Source of the DNA: Pristimantibacillus sp052113225
GTDB taxonomy: Bacteria; Bacillota; Bacilli; Paenibacillales; Paenibacillaceae
Reading direction: 5' to 3'
DNA: 64,000 nt
Assembly (NCBI RefSeq): GCF_052113225.1
Contig: NZ_JBFRCT010000007.1
Location: forward strand, 186,001 to 250,000
Numbering within the stretch: the stretch's first letter is position 1; each line of letters starts with the position of its first letter. This document shows, one piece after another, positions 44,945 to 54,648 of this stretch. The position numbers and the translations under genes are program-made. The notes below the pieces were generated by a model. The model worked only from the letters and a program-made list of their open reading frames with translations, ran no database searches and had not been told where the DNA came from.

Positions 44945-44958
44945 TGAAAGCGTTAACA
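44945..44958. promoter_or_regulatory. Consensus-perfect cre site upstream of the glucanase gene
   Basis: TGAAAGCGTTAACA satisfies every position of TGWAANCGNTNWCA. It lies 46 bases before the TTG start of the giant glucanase, where bound CcpA would repress. No clear -35/-10 boxes were found, so the promoter itself is unplaced. Confidence 0.7.
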
Positions 44959-45003
44959 ACATGAGACACTCCCTAAGAATAACGTAAGAGAGGGGAAACG
45001 GCG

Positions 45004-48000
45004 TTGATACAAAGAAAAAGAAAAGGCAGTCGTCTTCGTAGGAGACGGATGCTGTCGCTTGTCATGTCGGTCATGATTCTACTAAGCTATCTTCCATCTG
45101 TGGTATATGCATCATCAAGTGCAGCGGACGTAACTAGTGCAGGAGCAGCAGATGTAACCGGCCACTGGGCTGCAGAACAAGTGAATAAGTGGACATCCAA
45201 AGGTCTGGTCAGCAGTTATCCGGACGGCAGCTTTAAGCCGGAGCAGCAAATTACTCGTGCAGAGTTTACGAAATTGATTAACAGCTTGTTTGGTTTCACT
45301 ATGAAAGGTGACGATAGCTTCTCTGATGTAGCAGCTGGTGCATGGTACACGGATCAGGTTGCTATTGGTAAGAAAGCAGGCTTTATTAATGGTTACCCCG
45401 ATGGAACATTCAAGCCAAATGCGGCCATTAAGAGACAGGAAGCTGCGAAAATTGCAGCAGGATTGTTCCGTCTGCCTGCAGTAACGGGTAATGACCCCTT
45501 AAGTGCCTTTAACGATAAAGCGCAAGTTAGCGCATTTGCAGTAGACCCACTTGGCCAATTAGTAAGCGGCGGTTATCTGAAGGGCTTCCCTAACGGAACT
45601 GTTCAGCCGCTCAAATCGATTACTCGCGCAGAAGCTGTTGTGCTGCTAGATCGTTTGGCAGGCGAGGCCTATACCAAGAGCGGCACTTATAAGGATCAGC
45701 AGCTTACAGGCAATGCGCTTGTAAATACAGATGGTGTGATACTTGAGGATGCGGCGATTAGCGGCAATCTGTTCTTAACTGCGGGAATTGCTGAAGGCGA
45801 TTTCACGCTGAGCAATTCGGTAGTGAAAGGCACCATCTATGTAAGTGGCGGTGGTGTTCATAGTATTCATTTTCATAATGTAAAAGCACCCAACATCGTC
45901 GTTGATAAGAAGGAAGCACCGGTACGTGTCGTAATCGAAGATTCTGAGATCGACAACATGAATCTTAATTCGGATACGGTTCTCGAAACAGATAATAGCG
46001 ATATTGATCATCTGAATAGCAAAAACTCGAATTCTACATGGAATGATAACAAACTGAATAATAATCAAAGCTATGTCGTTGACAGTGGAACAACACCTGG
46101 CAGTGGAGGAAGCACTGGTGGCGGAGGTGGAACGCCAACACCAGCGCCATCGGCGACACCAACACCAGAACCTACAACATCAGCAACACCAACACCGGCA
46201 CCAACCGATACGGCAACGCCGACACCAACACCAACCGATACGGCAACGCCGACACCAACACCAACCGATACGGCAACGCCGACACCAACACCAACCGATA
46301 CGGCAACGCCGACACCAACACCGACGCCAACACCAACGCCAACACCGGACGAAAATAAGTGGGAGCTGGTCTGGAATGATGAGTTCGACGGAACAGGCAG
46401 CCATCTTGATACAAACGGTGTGAACCTTGATAAGTGGGACTATCAGCTTGGTACAGGTTCGCAATATGGCCTTGATGGCTGGGGTAATAATGAGCAGCAA
46501 AGTTATGAAGCTGACAATATGAAAGTAGAAGATGGCAAACTTGTCATCACAGCAAAAAAAGAAGCAAACAGTAATAATAAGCCTTATACTTCAGGCAGAA
46601 TTTTTACCCAGGACACGTTCAACAAAGCTTATGGTAAATTCGAAGCGAAGCTGAAGCTGCCGAAAGGCCAAGGCTTCTGGCCAGCCTTCTGGATGATGCC
46701 GGCAACTAGTGAATATGGTACATGGGCATCTTCCGGTGAGATTGACATTATGGAGGCTGTAGGCAGACTGCCAGGTGAAGTTTCCGGAACCATTCATTAT
46801 GGTAAAGCTGCTCCTGGTAACCGCTACACAGGTAATAAATATACCTTCCCAGAAGGAGTAGATTTTAGCAGCGAGCATGTATATGCCGTTGAATGGGAGC
46901 CGGGTGAAATCCGCTGGCTGGTAGACGGAAAAGTCTATCAAACACAGAACAATTGGAACAGCTGGGGGATCGATCAACCGGCGAAATATGCTTATCCTGC
47001 TCCATTTGATAAACCGTTTTACATGATTCTAAATCTAGCAGTTGGCGGTAATTTCGATGGCGGCAGAATGCCAACGGACGACAACACCCGTACAATGGAA
47101 GTAGATTATGTCCGCGTGTACGACAAGAAAGGCGGATATTCAACGGCTGGTCTTGAGGAGCCGAAGGTAGATCAGGAACCATTACCGGCTGATCATAAAG
47201 AAGCGATTAATGGCAACTATGTGCATGATGTGAATTTCGCGAATGGCTTCAAGACGGTGGCAACGGACACAGATACACTGGATCCGGAAAAATGGAATTT
47301 CGTTCATGTACCTACCTACAATGGTAATGGTTTAATCGGAACAGATGTGATTAGCGGTACCACTTATGCGAAAGCAGAGATTACAAACGGCGGATCTCAA
47401 GACTACGCGGTACAGCTTATTCAGAACGTGACGGTTGGCAAAGGCAGATACTACAAGCTGTCCTTTGATGCAAAATCCAGCACGAACCGGACAATGTCCG
47501 CCAAGATTGGCGGCGGGGCTGACCGCGGATGGGGTACTTATTCGGATGTCTTATCCGTTAGCTTGACTGATGAGTTCAAGAACTACAGCATGACTTTCCA
47601 GATGGCAGCGGATACCGATGTTCTCGCTCGACTTGAGCTCAACATTGGTCTCAATACGAATCCTGTCTGGATTGGCAATGTGAAGCTGGAAGAAGTAGAT
47701 GCGCCAGATCCATACAACGAAGATGCTGCTAAGGAACCAATCCAAGGCAACCATATTTACAACGGCAACTTTGATCTTGGAAGATTGGACCGCCTCACGT
47801 ACTGGCATTTTAATACAGCTGACGGTGCAGCAGCAACGGCTTCGGTTGATCCAGATGATCGCGAGTTCACAGCGAATATTACAAACGGCGGTACTGGAGC
47901 TGCTTCGATTACATTGCTGCAAAAAGGCGTAAACCTCATTCCTGACAATGATTATGAAGTGAAGTTTAAGGCAAGTGCAGCATCAAACCGTACCATAAAG

Positions 48001-51000
48001 GTCGGTATTCAGAAGCAGGACGGCACAAATGTGGTTGATCCTATTGAGGTGAACCTGACCGCGTCATCTGCTGTACAGACGGTGAACTTCAACTCTGCCG
48101 AAGCAGCGGATGATAAAGCAATCCTTGTCTTTATGCTTGGTGGTAATGATGCAGATGTAACTATCGATAGTGTCGTTATGACTCGACTCACAAACAATGG
48201 CATCGGCGATCTGCCGCTGGCGGATCAATTCCCGCTCAAGAACGGTGACTTCTCAAATGGCAAGACCTCCTGGAATTTACATGTTCAGGGCTCCTATGAC
48301 GGATGGGACAAAGTGACCGGATACACCGAAGATGCAGGCAGCATGAAAGTTAATGTAAGCAGCGTTGGCAACAATCCTTGGGATGTTATGCTGATGCAAA
48401 ATGACTTCAATCTGCACAAAGACAACACCTACGTCGTATCCGTAGATCTCAAATCGACTGCAGAACGTGACGTTGAAATTGTGGTAGATAATGCTGGCGG
48501 ACGACTGCTCTCGAAGATGGAGCATTTGACGGCAGATTACCAGACGTTTACGTACGAACTGCCTGTTACAGCAGATACTCTAGCATCCTTTAAAGTACTG
48601 CTTGGCAAGCAAACAACAAATCCAGCTGGAGCACATGATGTGTACGTGGATAATGTACGCGTAGAGATTAAAGGTGCCAGAGACAAAGCCTTCCTATTAA
48701 AGAACGGCTACTTCGCAAGCGAAGGTGCTAATTGGTCTCAGCATGTGCAAGGTATATACGATGGTAACTCGAAAGCAACGTTTGATTTTACAAGCGGAAG
48801 AGCCAAGGTGAACATTGAGAATGTTGGTGCGAATCCTTGGGATGTGATGTTGTATCAACAGCCTCTGCTCGTTAAGAAAGACATCACTTATATCGTTACG
48901 TTTGATGCAAGATCTACGCTTGCGAAGAACATTGAAGTGATCGCAGAGAATGGGACCTACACACGCTATCTGAATGAGAAAGTATCACTTGGTGAAACGA
49001 CCAAGAGCTATTCTTTTGAATTCACAATGCCAAAGGATGATACGGTAGGACTGAAATATCTGCTTGGTAAGAATGGCGATGCTTTGTCCGTCCATGACGT
49101 CTTTATTGATAACGTCCGTCTAGAAGTGAAAGGGGCTAAAGAAGCACTTGGCGAAAAAGTCTCACTAGTCAACGATATCCGGCTCACTTCCGCACCAATC
49201 GTAACACCTGATGTAACGGACAACAGCCTTGGCAAAGATATTACACTAACCTTCGCTTTCCAGCCGGGCTGGAGCAGCTCGATTAAAACAATTACGGTGG
49301 ACGGTACAGCAATTGCGGCTGAAGATTATACGGTTGGAACAAACAGCATCACGATCAAAGCAAGTGTCTTTACTACTGCAGGCGATCACGTCATTGTGTT
49401 CCAAGCTTCCGGTTATGAGCTCGGGCAGGTGACACAAACGATTGAAACAGAGCAGATGTGGAGCCTTGTCTGGTCTGACGAATTTAACGGTGACGCGGTT
49501 ACTCCGGATACAAACGGCGTTGACCTATCCAAATGGGGCTACCAAGAAGGTAACGGCTCCGAATATGGTGTAGCTGATTGGGGTAATAACGAGCAGCAAT
49601 ACTACCGCAAGCAAAATATTAACGTAGACCCCGAAACAGGTAACCTTGTTATCACAGCCAAGAAAGAGACATTTAACGGCAAGCCATATACTTCGGGCCG
49701 TCTCTGGACCAGCAATACGTTCACGAAGGCTTATGGTAAATTCGAAGCTCGGATGAAGCTTCCGGAGGGTACTGGGATTTGGCCAGCCTTCTGGATGATG
49801 CCTGCTGACAGTGAATATGGCGGATGGGCAGCTTCTGGCGAGCTCGATATTATGGAAGCTAGAGGACGCCTGCCGCATGAAGTTGGCGGAACCATCCATT
49901 ACGGCAAGAACGCTCCGAACAATAAAGCGACAGGGGCAGCTTATAACTTTCCTGAAGGCCAATCAATTACTGGCTATCATACCTACTCGGTAGAGTGGGA
50001 GCCAGGTGAGATCCGCTGGTATGTGGATGGCACGCTGTATCAAACGGTTAACAACTGGAACAGCTGGGGAGCAGATCAGCCAGATAAATATGCTTACCCG
50101 GCACCGTTTGACAAACCGTTCTATATTATTCTGAACTTGGCAGTTGGCGGTCAATTTGACGGCAACCGATTGCCAGCAGACAGCGACCTGCCAGCGAAAA
50201 TGGAAGTCGACTACGTCCGTGCTTATGATCTGACAGGCCGCCCTTACCGTACACCGGTAGAGCCTGATTCGAAGGATGAGATTCCTGCGGGTGCGAAAGC
50301 AATCGTTGACCAGAATTTCGAGCATGGTCTGACAGATATTACGGACTCTACGCAGACGCTTGATGCGAACTACTGGAACTTCCTGCATACGCCTGATTTT
50401 GGCGGCGCAGGCTCTGCAACCGTCGATACCATCGGTGACGATAAGTTCGCTAAAGTATCGATTACAAACGGCGGCGGTCAGAACTACGCCCTGCAATTGA
50501 TTCAATATGCAACAATTACGAAAGGCCATGCTTACAAAATCAGCTTTGATGCCAAAGCATCGGCAGCAAGAAATATGAGCTTGAAGGTTGGCGGAGACGC
50601 TGATAACGGCTGGGGCGCGTATTCGGATAACTTCGACGCTGCTCTGACGACCAATTTGAAGCATTATGAATATCGCTTCTTGATGAACAACGATACAGAT
50701 CTTGCTGCACGACTGGAGCTTAATCTTGGTCTCAATACGAATACCGTATGGATCGGTAATATTAAGATCGAAGAAGTGGATAGTGTCTCCGAAGCCAATG
50801 GTGCAAAGGCGCCGCTTGGCAATGGCCAGCACGTCTATAATGGAAACTTCGATCTTGGTACGATGGACCGTATGTCTTACTGGAACTTCGCAACATACGG
50901 CGACGCGGATGCAATGGCATCTGTAGACCCTAATGTTAGACAGCTTGAGGCAGCGATTACTGACGGTGGCGACAATCCAGCGGACATAACGTTGACGCAA

Positions 51001-54000
51001 AAAGGCATTAATCTGCTGCAAAATGATTCCTACAAGCTGACTTTTAAGGCTTCCGCGGAATTGGATCGATCGATAAACGTTTCATTCGTAAGTAAAGATG
51101 GCAGCACCGTATATGCTTCGGATGACTTTACAGTTGGTACTGCAATGAGTAATCAGGAATTCACCTTCACGATGCCTGTTGGCGTAACGGATGAGGAAGG
51201 ACAGCTTGTCTTTGGGCTCGGAGGAAGTGACGCGGATGTTGCGATCGATAACGTGTCCCTGATCCGCACAACAAATAACAACTTCGACTTCACAGGCGTA
51301 GATTTGTTCCCGCTGAAAAACGGTGATTTCTTCGCTGGCCTGCTGGGCTGGGAGCAGAATTCGCAAGAAGGCGGAGCAGCACAATTTACGACGGAGGATG
51401 GCGCTGCGAAGATCAATGTAACAAGCGTAGGCAACCAGCCGTACAGCAATATGCTGATTCAAGGCGGCATGAGCTTCAAGAAGGGCTTGACCTATACATT
51501 GGCGTTTGATGTGAAAGCATCCGTTGCCCGCGATTTACAGGCAACACTTGAGAATGCATCCTACGTACGGAAATTTGATTCCGGTGTTCAATCCATCGGT
51601 ACGGACTGGACTCACTTCAAATTCGCGGTTCGTCCAAATGCGGATGAGCTGCTTGCCCTTAAGATCATGCTGGGTAAAACACCTAATGCAGCAGTTGGTA
51701 CCGTATGGATCGACAATGTCGTCCTAGAGGTGGAAAATGCACCAGTGAAACGTCCGCCAACAATGGTTGCGGATAGCACAAATAATCTGGCTGGCCAAGA
51801 AATCGTCATTCCTTTTGCAGATGACACCGCTTGGAGAGGCGATATTACATCTGTTTCTGTAAATGGGGTGGTATTAAATGCTTCGCAATATGCGGTAACA
51901 TCTGGCACATTGACGCTTCACTCGGACGTCTTCTCGGTTGATGGTAACTATCCGGTGAAGGTAATGGCTAGCGGATATGGCGATGCTGTGATCACGCAGC
52001 AAGTTTTCTCCGGCGATGGCAATCTGGTTCTGAATGGCAGCTTCACGAACGGCACGACGAACTGGGAGTCCTGGAAAGGCGCCGATGATTACTCATCTAT
52101 TTCCGTAGAAGGTGAGAAGGCGAAGATCCAAATTAACTATAACGGCGGTTTGGATCCGCAATGGCATGTGCCTTACACGTGGTCCACGCAGTTCATGCAA
52201 TCCGGTATTCAGCTGAAAGCCGGCAAAACGTATGAGCTTAGCTTTAAAGCAACGTCTACGGTTGACCGTCCGATTCTGGTAGAACTGACCGGCTACAACA
52301 ATAATCAGCAAGTGGTGTTCTTTATTACGGGTGATGAAGCAGTCTACTCGAAAGTGCTGAAACCAACCGCTGATATGACCTTAACCGTGAAGTACCTGCT
52401 TGGTAATGTGATTAATGGTGATCAAGTGACACCAGAAGGTGAGCATACGATCACCATCGACGAGGTAGCTGTCCGCGAGAAAGTATCTCCACCTGCTGTA
52501 GCTGCCGATGCAACAGATAATAAATTAACTAATCCAATTGAGCTGACCTTTACAGACAACACAACTTGGAGAAATGCAATTACAGGCATCACGATCGACG
52601 GCGCAGCAGTTGATGCAAGCAAGTATACGATTGCAGCAGGCAAAATCACGTTTGACCCATCGCTCTTCCCGTCTATCAAGACGTATGCGATTGCTATTCT
52701 GGCTAATGGTTATGCGGCTGCGGAGGTATCGCAGGAAGTGAAGACCAATGCGAAGAATGTTGCGATCGGAAGCACAGCAACGGCTTCATCCAACAATCAG
52801 CCTGCGGCAAATGCCATTGATGGGAAGACGGGTACAAGATGGGAGAGCGCTTCGCAAGATCCACAGTGGATTTCGCTTGATCTGAAGAAGCTTTATAAGC
52901 TCGACAGCATTATGCTGAGCTGGGAAGGGGCTTACGGTAAGACCTATACCGTTCAAGTCTCTACAGCGGAAACGCCGGGAGATAACGACTGGACGACAAT
53001 CTTCACCGAGCCATCCGGCAACGGCGGTATCGACAACATTACCCTGCATGGAGAAGAAGCCCGTCATGTACGTATCTACGGCACCGTAAGAGGTACGACC
53101 TATGGCTATTCGCTCTATGAATTCGAAGTATATGGCAACCCGTCTAATCCGGATCCAGTACTGCCTCTTGGGCCAGTTCTGACAGCCGATTCTTCGGATA
53201 ATAAAGCAGGCAGCAGCATCGATGTTACCTTCTCAAGCAATACCGCATGGGAAAATGCAATTACAGCTGTAAAAGTGAATAATGCTGCTCTTGCAGCCAA
53301 TCAATACACGGTTGCAGCAGGTAAAATCACACTAAATGCCAGCGTATTTGCAGCCGCTGGCAGCTACACTATAACGGTTGCTGCTACGGGCTATGCGGAT
53401 AATGAAGTGACGCAAGCTATTACGGCGGATGTGAATCTGGCCCTGGGTAAGACAGCTGCTGCTTCGTCTAATGCTAATAACAGTCAGGCAGCAGCCGTAC
53501 TTGATGGCAATCAGGGAACAAGATGGGAAGCTGCAACAGGCAGTAATCCAGAATGGGTTTATATTGATCTTGGTGCGGTATATTCTATTACGAGATTGAA
53601 CCTGCTGTGGGAAACAGCTTACGGCAAAACCTTTGATATTCAAGTTGCTCAGCCGGGTGCTGATCTTAGTGATACGAACAGCTGGACAACGGTTAAGCAT
53701 TTGGACCGGACACTGACTGGCTCGGGCAAAATACAAGATGCTATTTTGCTAGACTCACCTGCAGTTGGTCAGTACATCAGAGTGTATGTGACAACAAAAG
53801 GCTTCCCTCCATACGGTCCATCCCTTTGGGAGTTCGAAGTGTATGGCTCTGAAGCAACTGGACCTGTTACAGCAGCGCCACCTGCTTTAACAGCAGATAC
53901 AACAGATAACAAAGCAGGTCAAAGTATTGACCTGAGCTTTACGGGAGACGCAGCGTGGGAAGGCGCTGTGTCTGCCGTGAAGGTTAACGGGACACCGCTT

Positions 54001-54579
54001 GCTGCTGAGCAATTCAAAGTGGAAAGCGGCAGAATTGCTCTTACCGCAACAGTATTCACGGCAGCTGGCAGCTACAATATCGTCATTGAAGCAAGCGGCT
54101 ATTCGGATGCTGCGGTGACGCAAGTCATTACAGCGGCAGACGCTCCCGTTATCAATCTGGCACTGAACAAATCGGCAGTTGCTTCTTCTGAACAAGGCCC
54201 TTATCTTGCTGCGGAGGTGACTGACGGTGATCAAGGCTCCAGATGGGGAGCAGACTGGGAAGCAAACTCGGATAACCATCCGGAATGGATTTATGTTGAT
54301 CTCGGCACGGTAGAGACCTTCAGTAAGCTTGTATTGAACTGGGAAGGAGCGTACGGTAAATCGCTTGTCATTCAAGTCGCTCAACCTGGTGCGGATCTGT
54401 CCAGCAACGATAGCTGGTCTACGGTTCATACCATTACGGGACAGTCGCTTAGCGGGGAAGACTTGAAACAGACGATTAATCTTGCTGCTTCGGCACAAGG
54501 CCAATATGTTCGGATCTATGTAACGGAGAAAGGCCTTGCTACCTACGGTCCATCGTTATATGAGATTGAGATTTACTAG
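45004..54579 (+). CDS. S-layer-anchored multidomain endo-beta-1,3-glucanase with two GH16 domains
   Basis: Secreted enzyme of 3191 residues for beta-1,3-glucan (laminarin-type) cleavage at the cell surface. Order: signal peptide (1-38), three SLH domains (about 48-220), beta-helix-like segment (225-355), Thr-Pro linker (360-448), GH16 (449-708; GEIDIMEAVG with Glu 579 and Glu 584), four CBM4/9-like modules (730-1378), a Shr-HID/DUF1533-like module (1396-1481), second GH16 (1483-1742; GELDIMEARG with Glu 1613 and Glu 1618), three CBM-like modules (1766-2248), HID (2250-2336), CBM-like (2339-2493), HID (2495-2581), then three F5/8-type C modules alternating with two HIDs to the end. Both GH16 copies keep their acidic pair, so both should be active. 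It starts at TTG 45004 after GAGAGGGG. Boundaries are estimates by eye. Confidence 0.92.
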   Translation: MIQRKRKGSRLRRRRMLSLVMSVMILLSYLPSVVYASSSAADVTSAGAADVTGHWAAEQVNKWTSKGLVSSYPDGSFKPEQQITRAEFTKLINSLFGFTMKGDDSFSDVAAGAWYTDQVAIGKKAGFINGYPDGTFKPNAAIKRQEAAKIAAGLFRLPAVTGNDPLSAFNDKAQVSAFAVDPLGQLVSGGYLKGFPNGTVQPLKSITRAEAVVLLDRLAGEAYTKSGTYKDQQLTGNALVNTDGVILEDAAISGNLFLTAGIAEGDFTLSNSVVKGTIYVSGGGVHSIHFHNVKAPNIVVDKKEAPVRVVIEDSEIDNMNLNSDTVLETDNSDIDHLNSKNSNSTWNDNKLNNNQSYVVDSGTTPGSGGSTGGGGGTPTPAPSATPTPEPTTSATPTPAPTDTATPTPTPTDTATPTPTPTDTATPTPTPTDTATPTPTPTPTPTPTPDENKWELVWNDEFDGTGSHLDTNGVNLDKWDYQLGTGSQYGLDGWGNNEQQSYEADNMKVEDGKLVITAKKEANSNNKPYTSGRIFTQDTFNKAYGKFEAKLKLPKGQGFWPAFWMMPATSEYGTWASSGEIDIMEAVGRLPGEVSGTIHYGKAAPGNRYTGNKYTFPEGVDFSSEHVYAVEWEPGEIRWLVDGKVYQTQNNWNSWGIDQPAKYAYPAPFDKPFYMILNLAVGGNFDGGRMPTDDNTRTMEVDYVRVYDKKGGYSTAGLEEPKVDQEPLPADHKEAINGNYVHDVNFANGFKTVATDTDTLDPEKWNFVHVPTYNGNGLIGTDVISGTTYAKAEITNGGSQDYAVQLIQNVTVGKGRYYKLSFDAKSSTNRTMSAKIGGGADRGWGTYSDVLSVSLTDEFKNYSMTFQMAADTDVLARLELNIGLNTNPVWIGNVKLEEVDAPDPYNEDAAKEPIQGNHIYNGNFDLGRLDRLTYWHFNTADGAAATASVDPDDREFTANITNGGTGAASITLLQKGVNLIPDNDYEVKFKASAASNRTIKVGIQKQDGTNVVDPIEVNLTASSAVQTVNFNSAEAADDKAILVFMLGGNDADVTIDSVVMTRLTNNGIGDLPLADQFPLKNGDFSNGKTSWNLHVQGSYDGWDKVTGYTEDAGSMKVNVSSVGNNPWDVMLMQNDFNLHKDNTYVVSVDLKSTAERDVEIVVDNAGGRLLSKMEHLTADYQTFTYELPVTADTLASFKVLLGKQTTNPAGAHDVYVDNVRVEIKGARDKAFLLKNGYFASEGANWSQHVQGIYDGNSKATFDFTSGRAKVNIENVGANPWDVMLYQQPLLVKKDITYIVTFDARSTLAKNIEVIAENGTYTRYLNEKVSLGETTKSYSFEFTMPKDDTVGLKYLLGKNGDALSVHDVFIDNVRLEVKGAKEALGEKVSLVNDIRLTSAPIVTPDVTDNSLGKDITLTFAFQPGWSSSIKTITVDGTAIAAEDYTVGTNSITIKASVFTTAGDHVIVFQASGYELGQVTQTIETEQMWSLVWSDEFNGDAVTPDTNGVDLSKWGYQEGNGSEYGVADWGNNEQQYYRKQNINVDPETGNLVITAKKETFNGKPYTSGRLWTSNTFTKAYGKFEARMKLPEGTGIWPAFWMMPADSEYGGWAASGELDIMEARGRLPHEVGGTIHYGKNAPNNKATGAAYNFPEGQSITGYHTYSVEWEPGEIRWYVDGTLYQTVNNWNSWGADQPDKYAYPAPFDKPFYIILNLAVGGQFDGNRLPADSDLPAKMEVDYVRAYDLTGRPYRTPVEPDSKDEIPAGAKAIVDQNFEHGLTDITDSTQTLDANYWNFLHTPDFGGAGSATVDTIGDDKFAKVSITNGGGQNYALQLIQYATITKGHAYKISFDAKASAARNMSLKVGGDADNGWGAYSDNFDAALTTNLKHYEYRFLMNNDTDLAARLELNLGLNTNTVWIGNIKIEEVDSVSEANGAKAPLGNGQHVYNGNFDLGTMDRMSYWNFATYGDADAMASVDPNVRQLEAAITDGGDNPADITLTQKGINLLQNDSYKLTFKASAELDRSINVSFVSKDGSTVYASDDFTVGTAMSNQEFTFTMPVGVTDEEGQLVFGLGGSDADVAIDNVSLIRTTNNNFDFTGVDLFPLKNGDFFAGLLGWEQNSQEGGAAQFTTEDGAAKINVTSVGNQPYSNMLIQGGMSFKKGLTYTLAFDVKASVARDLQATLENASYVRKFDSGVQSIGTDWTHFKFAVRPNADELLALKIMLGKTPNAAVGTVWIDNVVLEVENAPVKRPPTMVADSTNNLAGQEIVIPFADDTAWRGDITSVSVNGVVLNASQYAVTSGTLTLHSDVFSVDGNYPVKVMASGYGDAVITQQVFSGDGNLVLNGSFTNGTTNWESWKGADDYSSISVEGEKAKIQINYNGGLDPQWHVPYTWSTQFMQSGIQLKAGKTYELSFKATSTVDRPILVELTGYNNNQQVVFFITGDEAVYSKVLKPTADMTLTVKYLLGNVINGDQVTPEGEHTITIDEVAVREKVSPPAVAADATDNKLTNPIELTFTDNTTWRNAITGITIDGAAVDASKYTIAAGKITFDPSLFPSIKTYAIAILANGYAAAEVSQEVKTNAKNVAIGSTATASSNNQPAANAIDGKTGTRWESASQDPQWISLDLKKLYKLDSIMLSWEGAYGKTYTVQVSTAETPGDNDWTTIFTEPSGNGGIDNITLHGEEARHVRIYGTVRGTTYGYSLYEFEVYGNPSNPDPVLPLGPVLTADSSDNKAGSSIDVTFSSNTAWENAITAVKVNNAALAANQYTVAAGKITLNASVFAAAGSYTITVAATGYADNEVTQAITADVNLALGKTAAASSNANNSQAAAVLDGNQGTRWEAATGSNPEWVYIDLGAVYSITRLNLLWETAYGKTFDIQVAQPGADLSDTNSWTTVKHLDRTLTGSGKIQDAILLDSPAVGQYIRVYVTTKGFPPYGPSLWEFEVYGSEATGPVTAAPPALTADTTDNKAGQSIDLSFTGDAAWEGAVSAVKVNGTPLAAEQFKVESGRIALTATVFTAAGSYNIVIEASGYSDAAVTQVITAADAPVINLALNKSAVASSEQGPYLAAEVTDGDQGSRWGADWEANSDNHPEWIYVDLGTVETFSKLVLNWEGAYGKSLVIQVAQPGADLSSNDSWSTVHTITGQSLSGEDLKQTINLAASAQGQYVRIYVTEKGLATYGPSLYEIEIY
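46200..46340 (+). repeat. 30-bp minisatellite encoding the Thr-Pro linker
   Basis: Four near-identical 30-base copies begin at 46201, 46231, 46261 and 46291, each CCAACCGATACGGCAACGCC plus GACACCAACA. They encode TDTATPTPTP and then decay into shorter ACACCAACGCC units. Linker length probably varies between strains. Confidence 0.9.
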
Positions 54580-54586
54580 GTACTAG

Positions 54587-54636
54587 AAAAGCCACCTCAT
54601 CGAACTGCCTGATGGCAGCCGATAAGGTGGCTTTTT
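54587..54636. terminator. Bidirectional rho-independent terminator
   Basis: AAAAGCCACCT pairs with AGGTGGCTTTTT, with an inner GCC/GGC stem, between the convergent glucanase and hemL genes. Confidence 0.85.
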
Positions 54637-54648
54637 GATGTTGTAAGT

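Noticed and set aside
49963..51021. A 352-codon open frame antisense to the glucanase
   Set aside because: Cys/Arg/Ile-rich shadow translation with no domain or ribosome site; the plus strand is clearly coding throughout.
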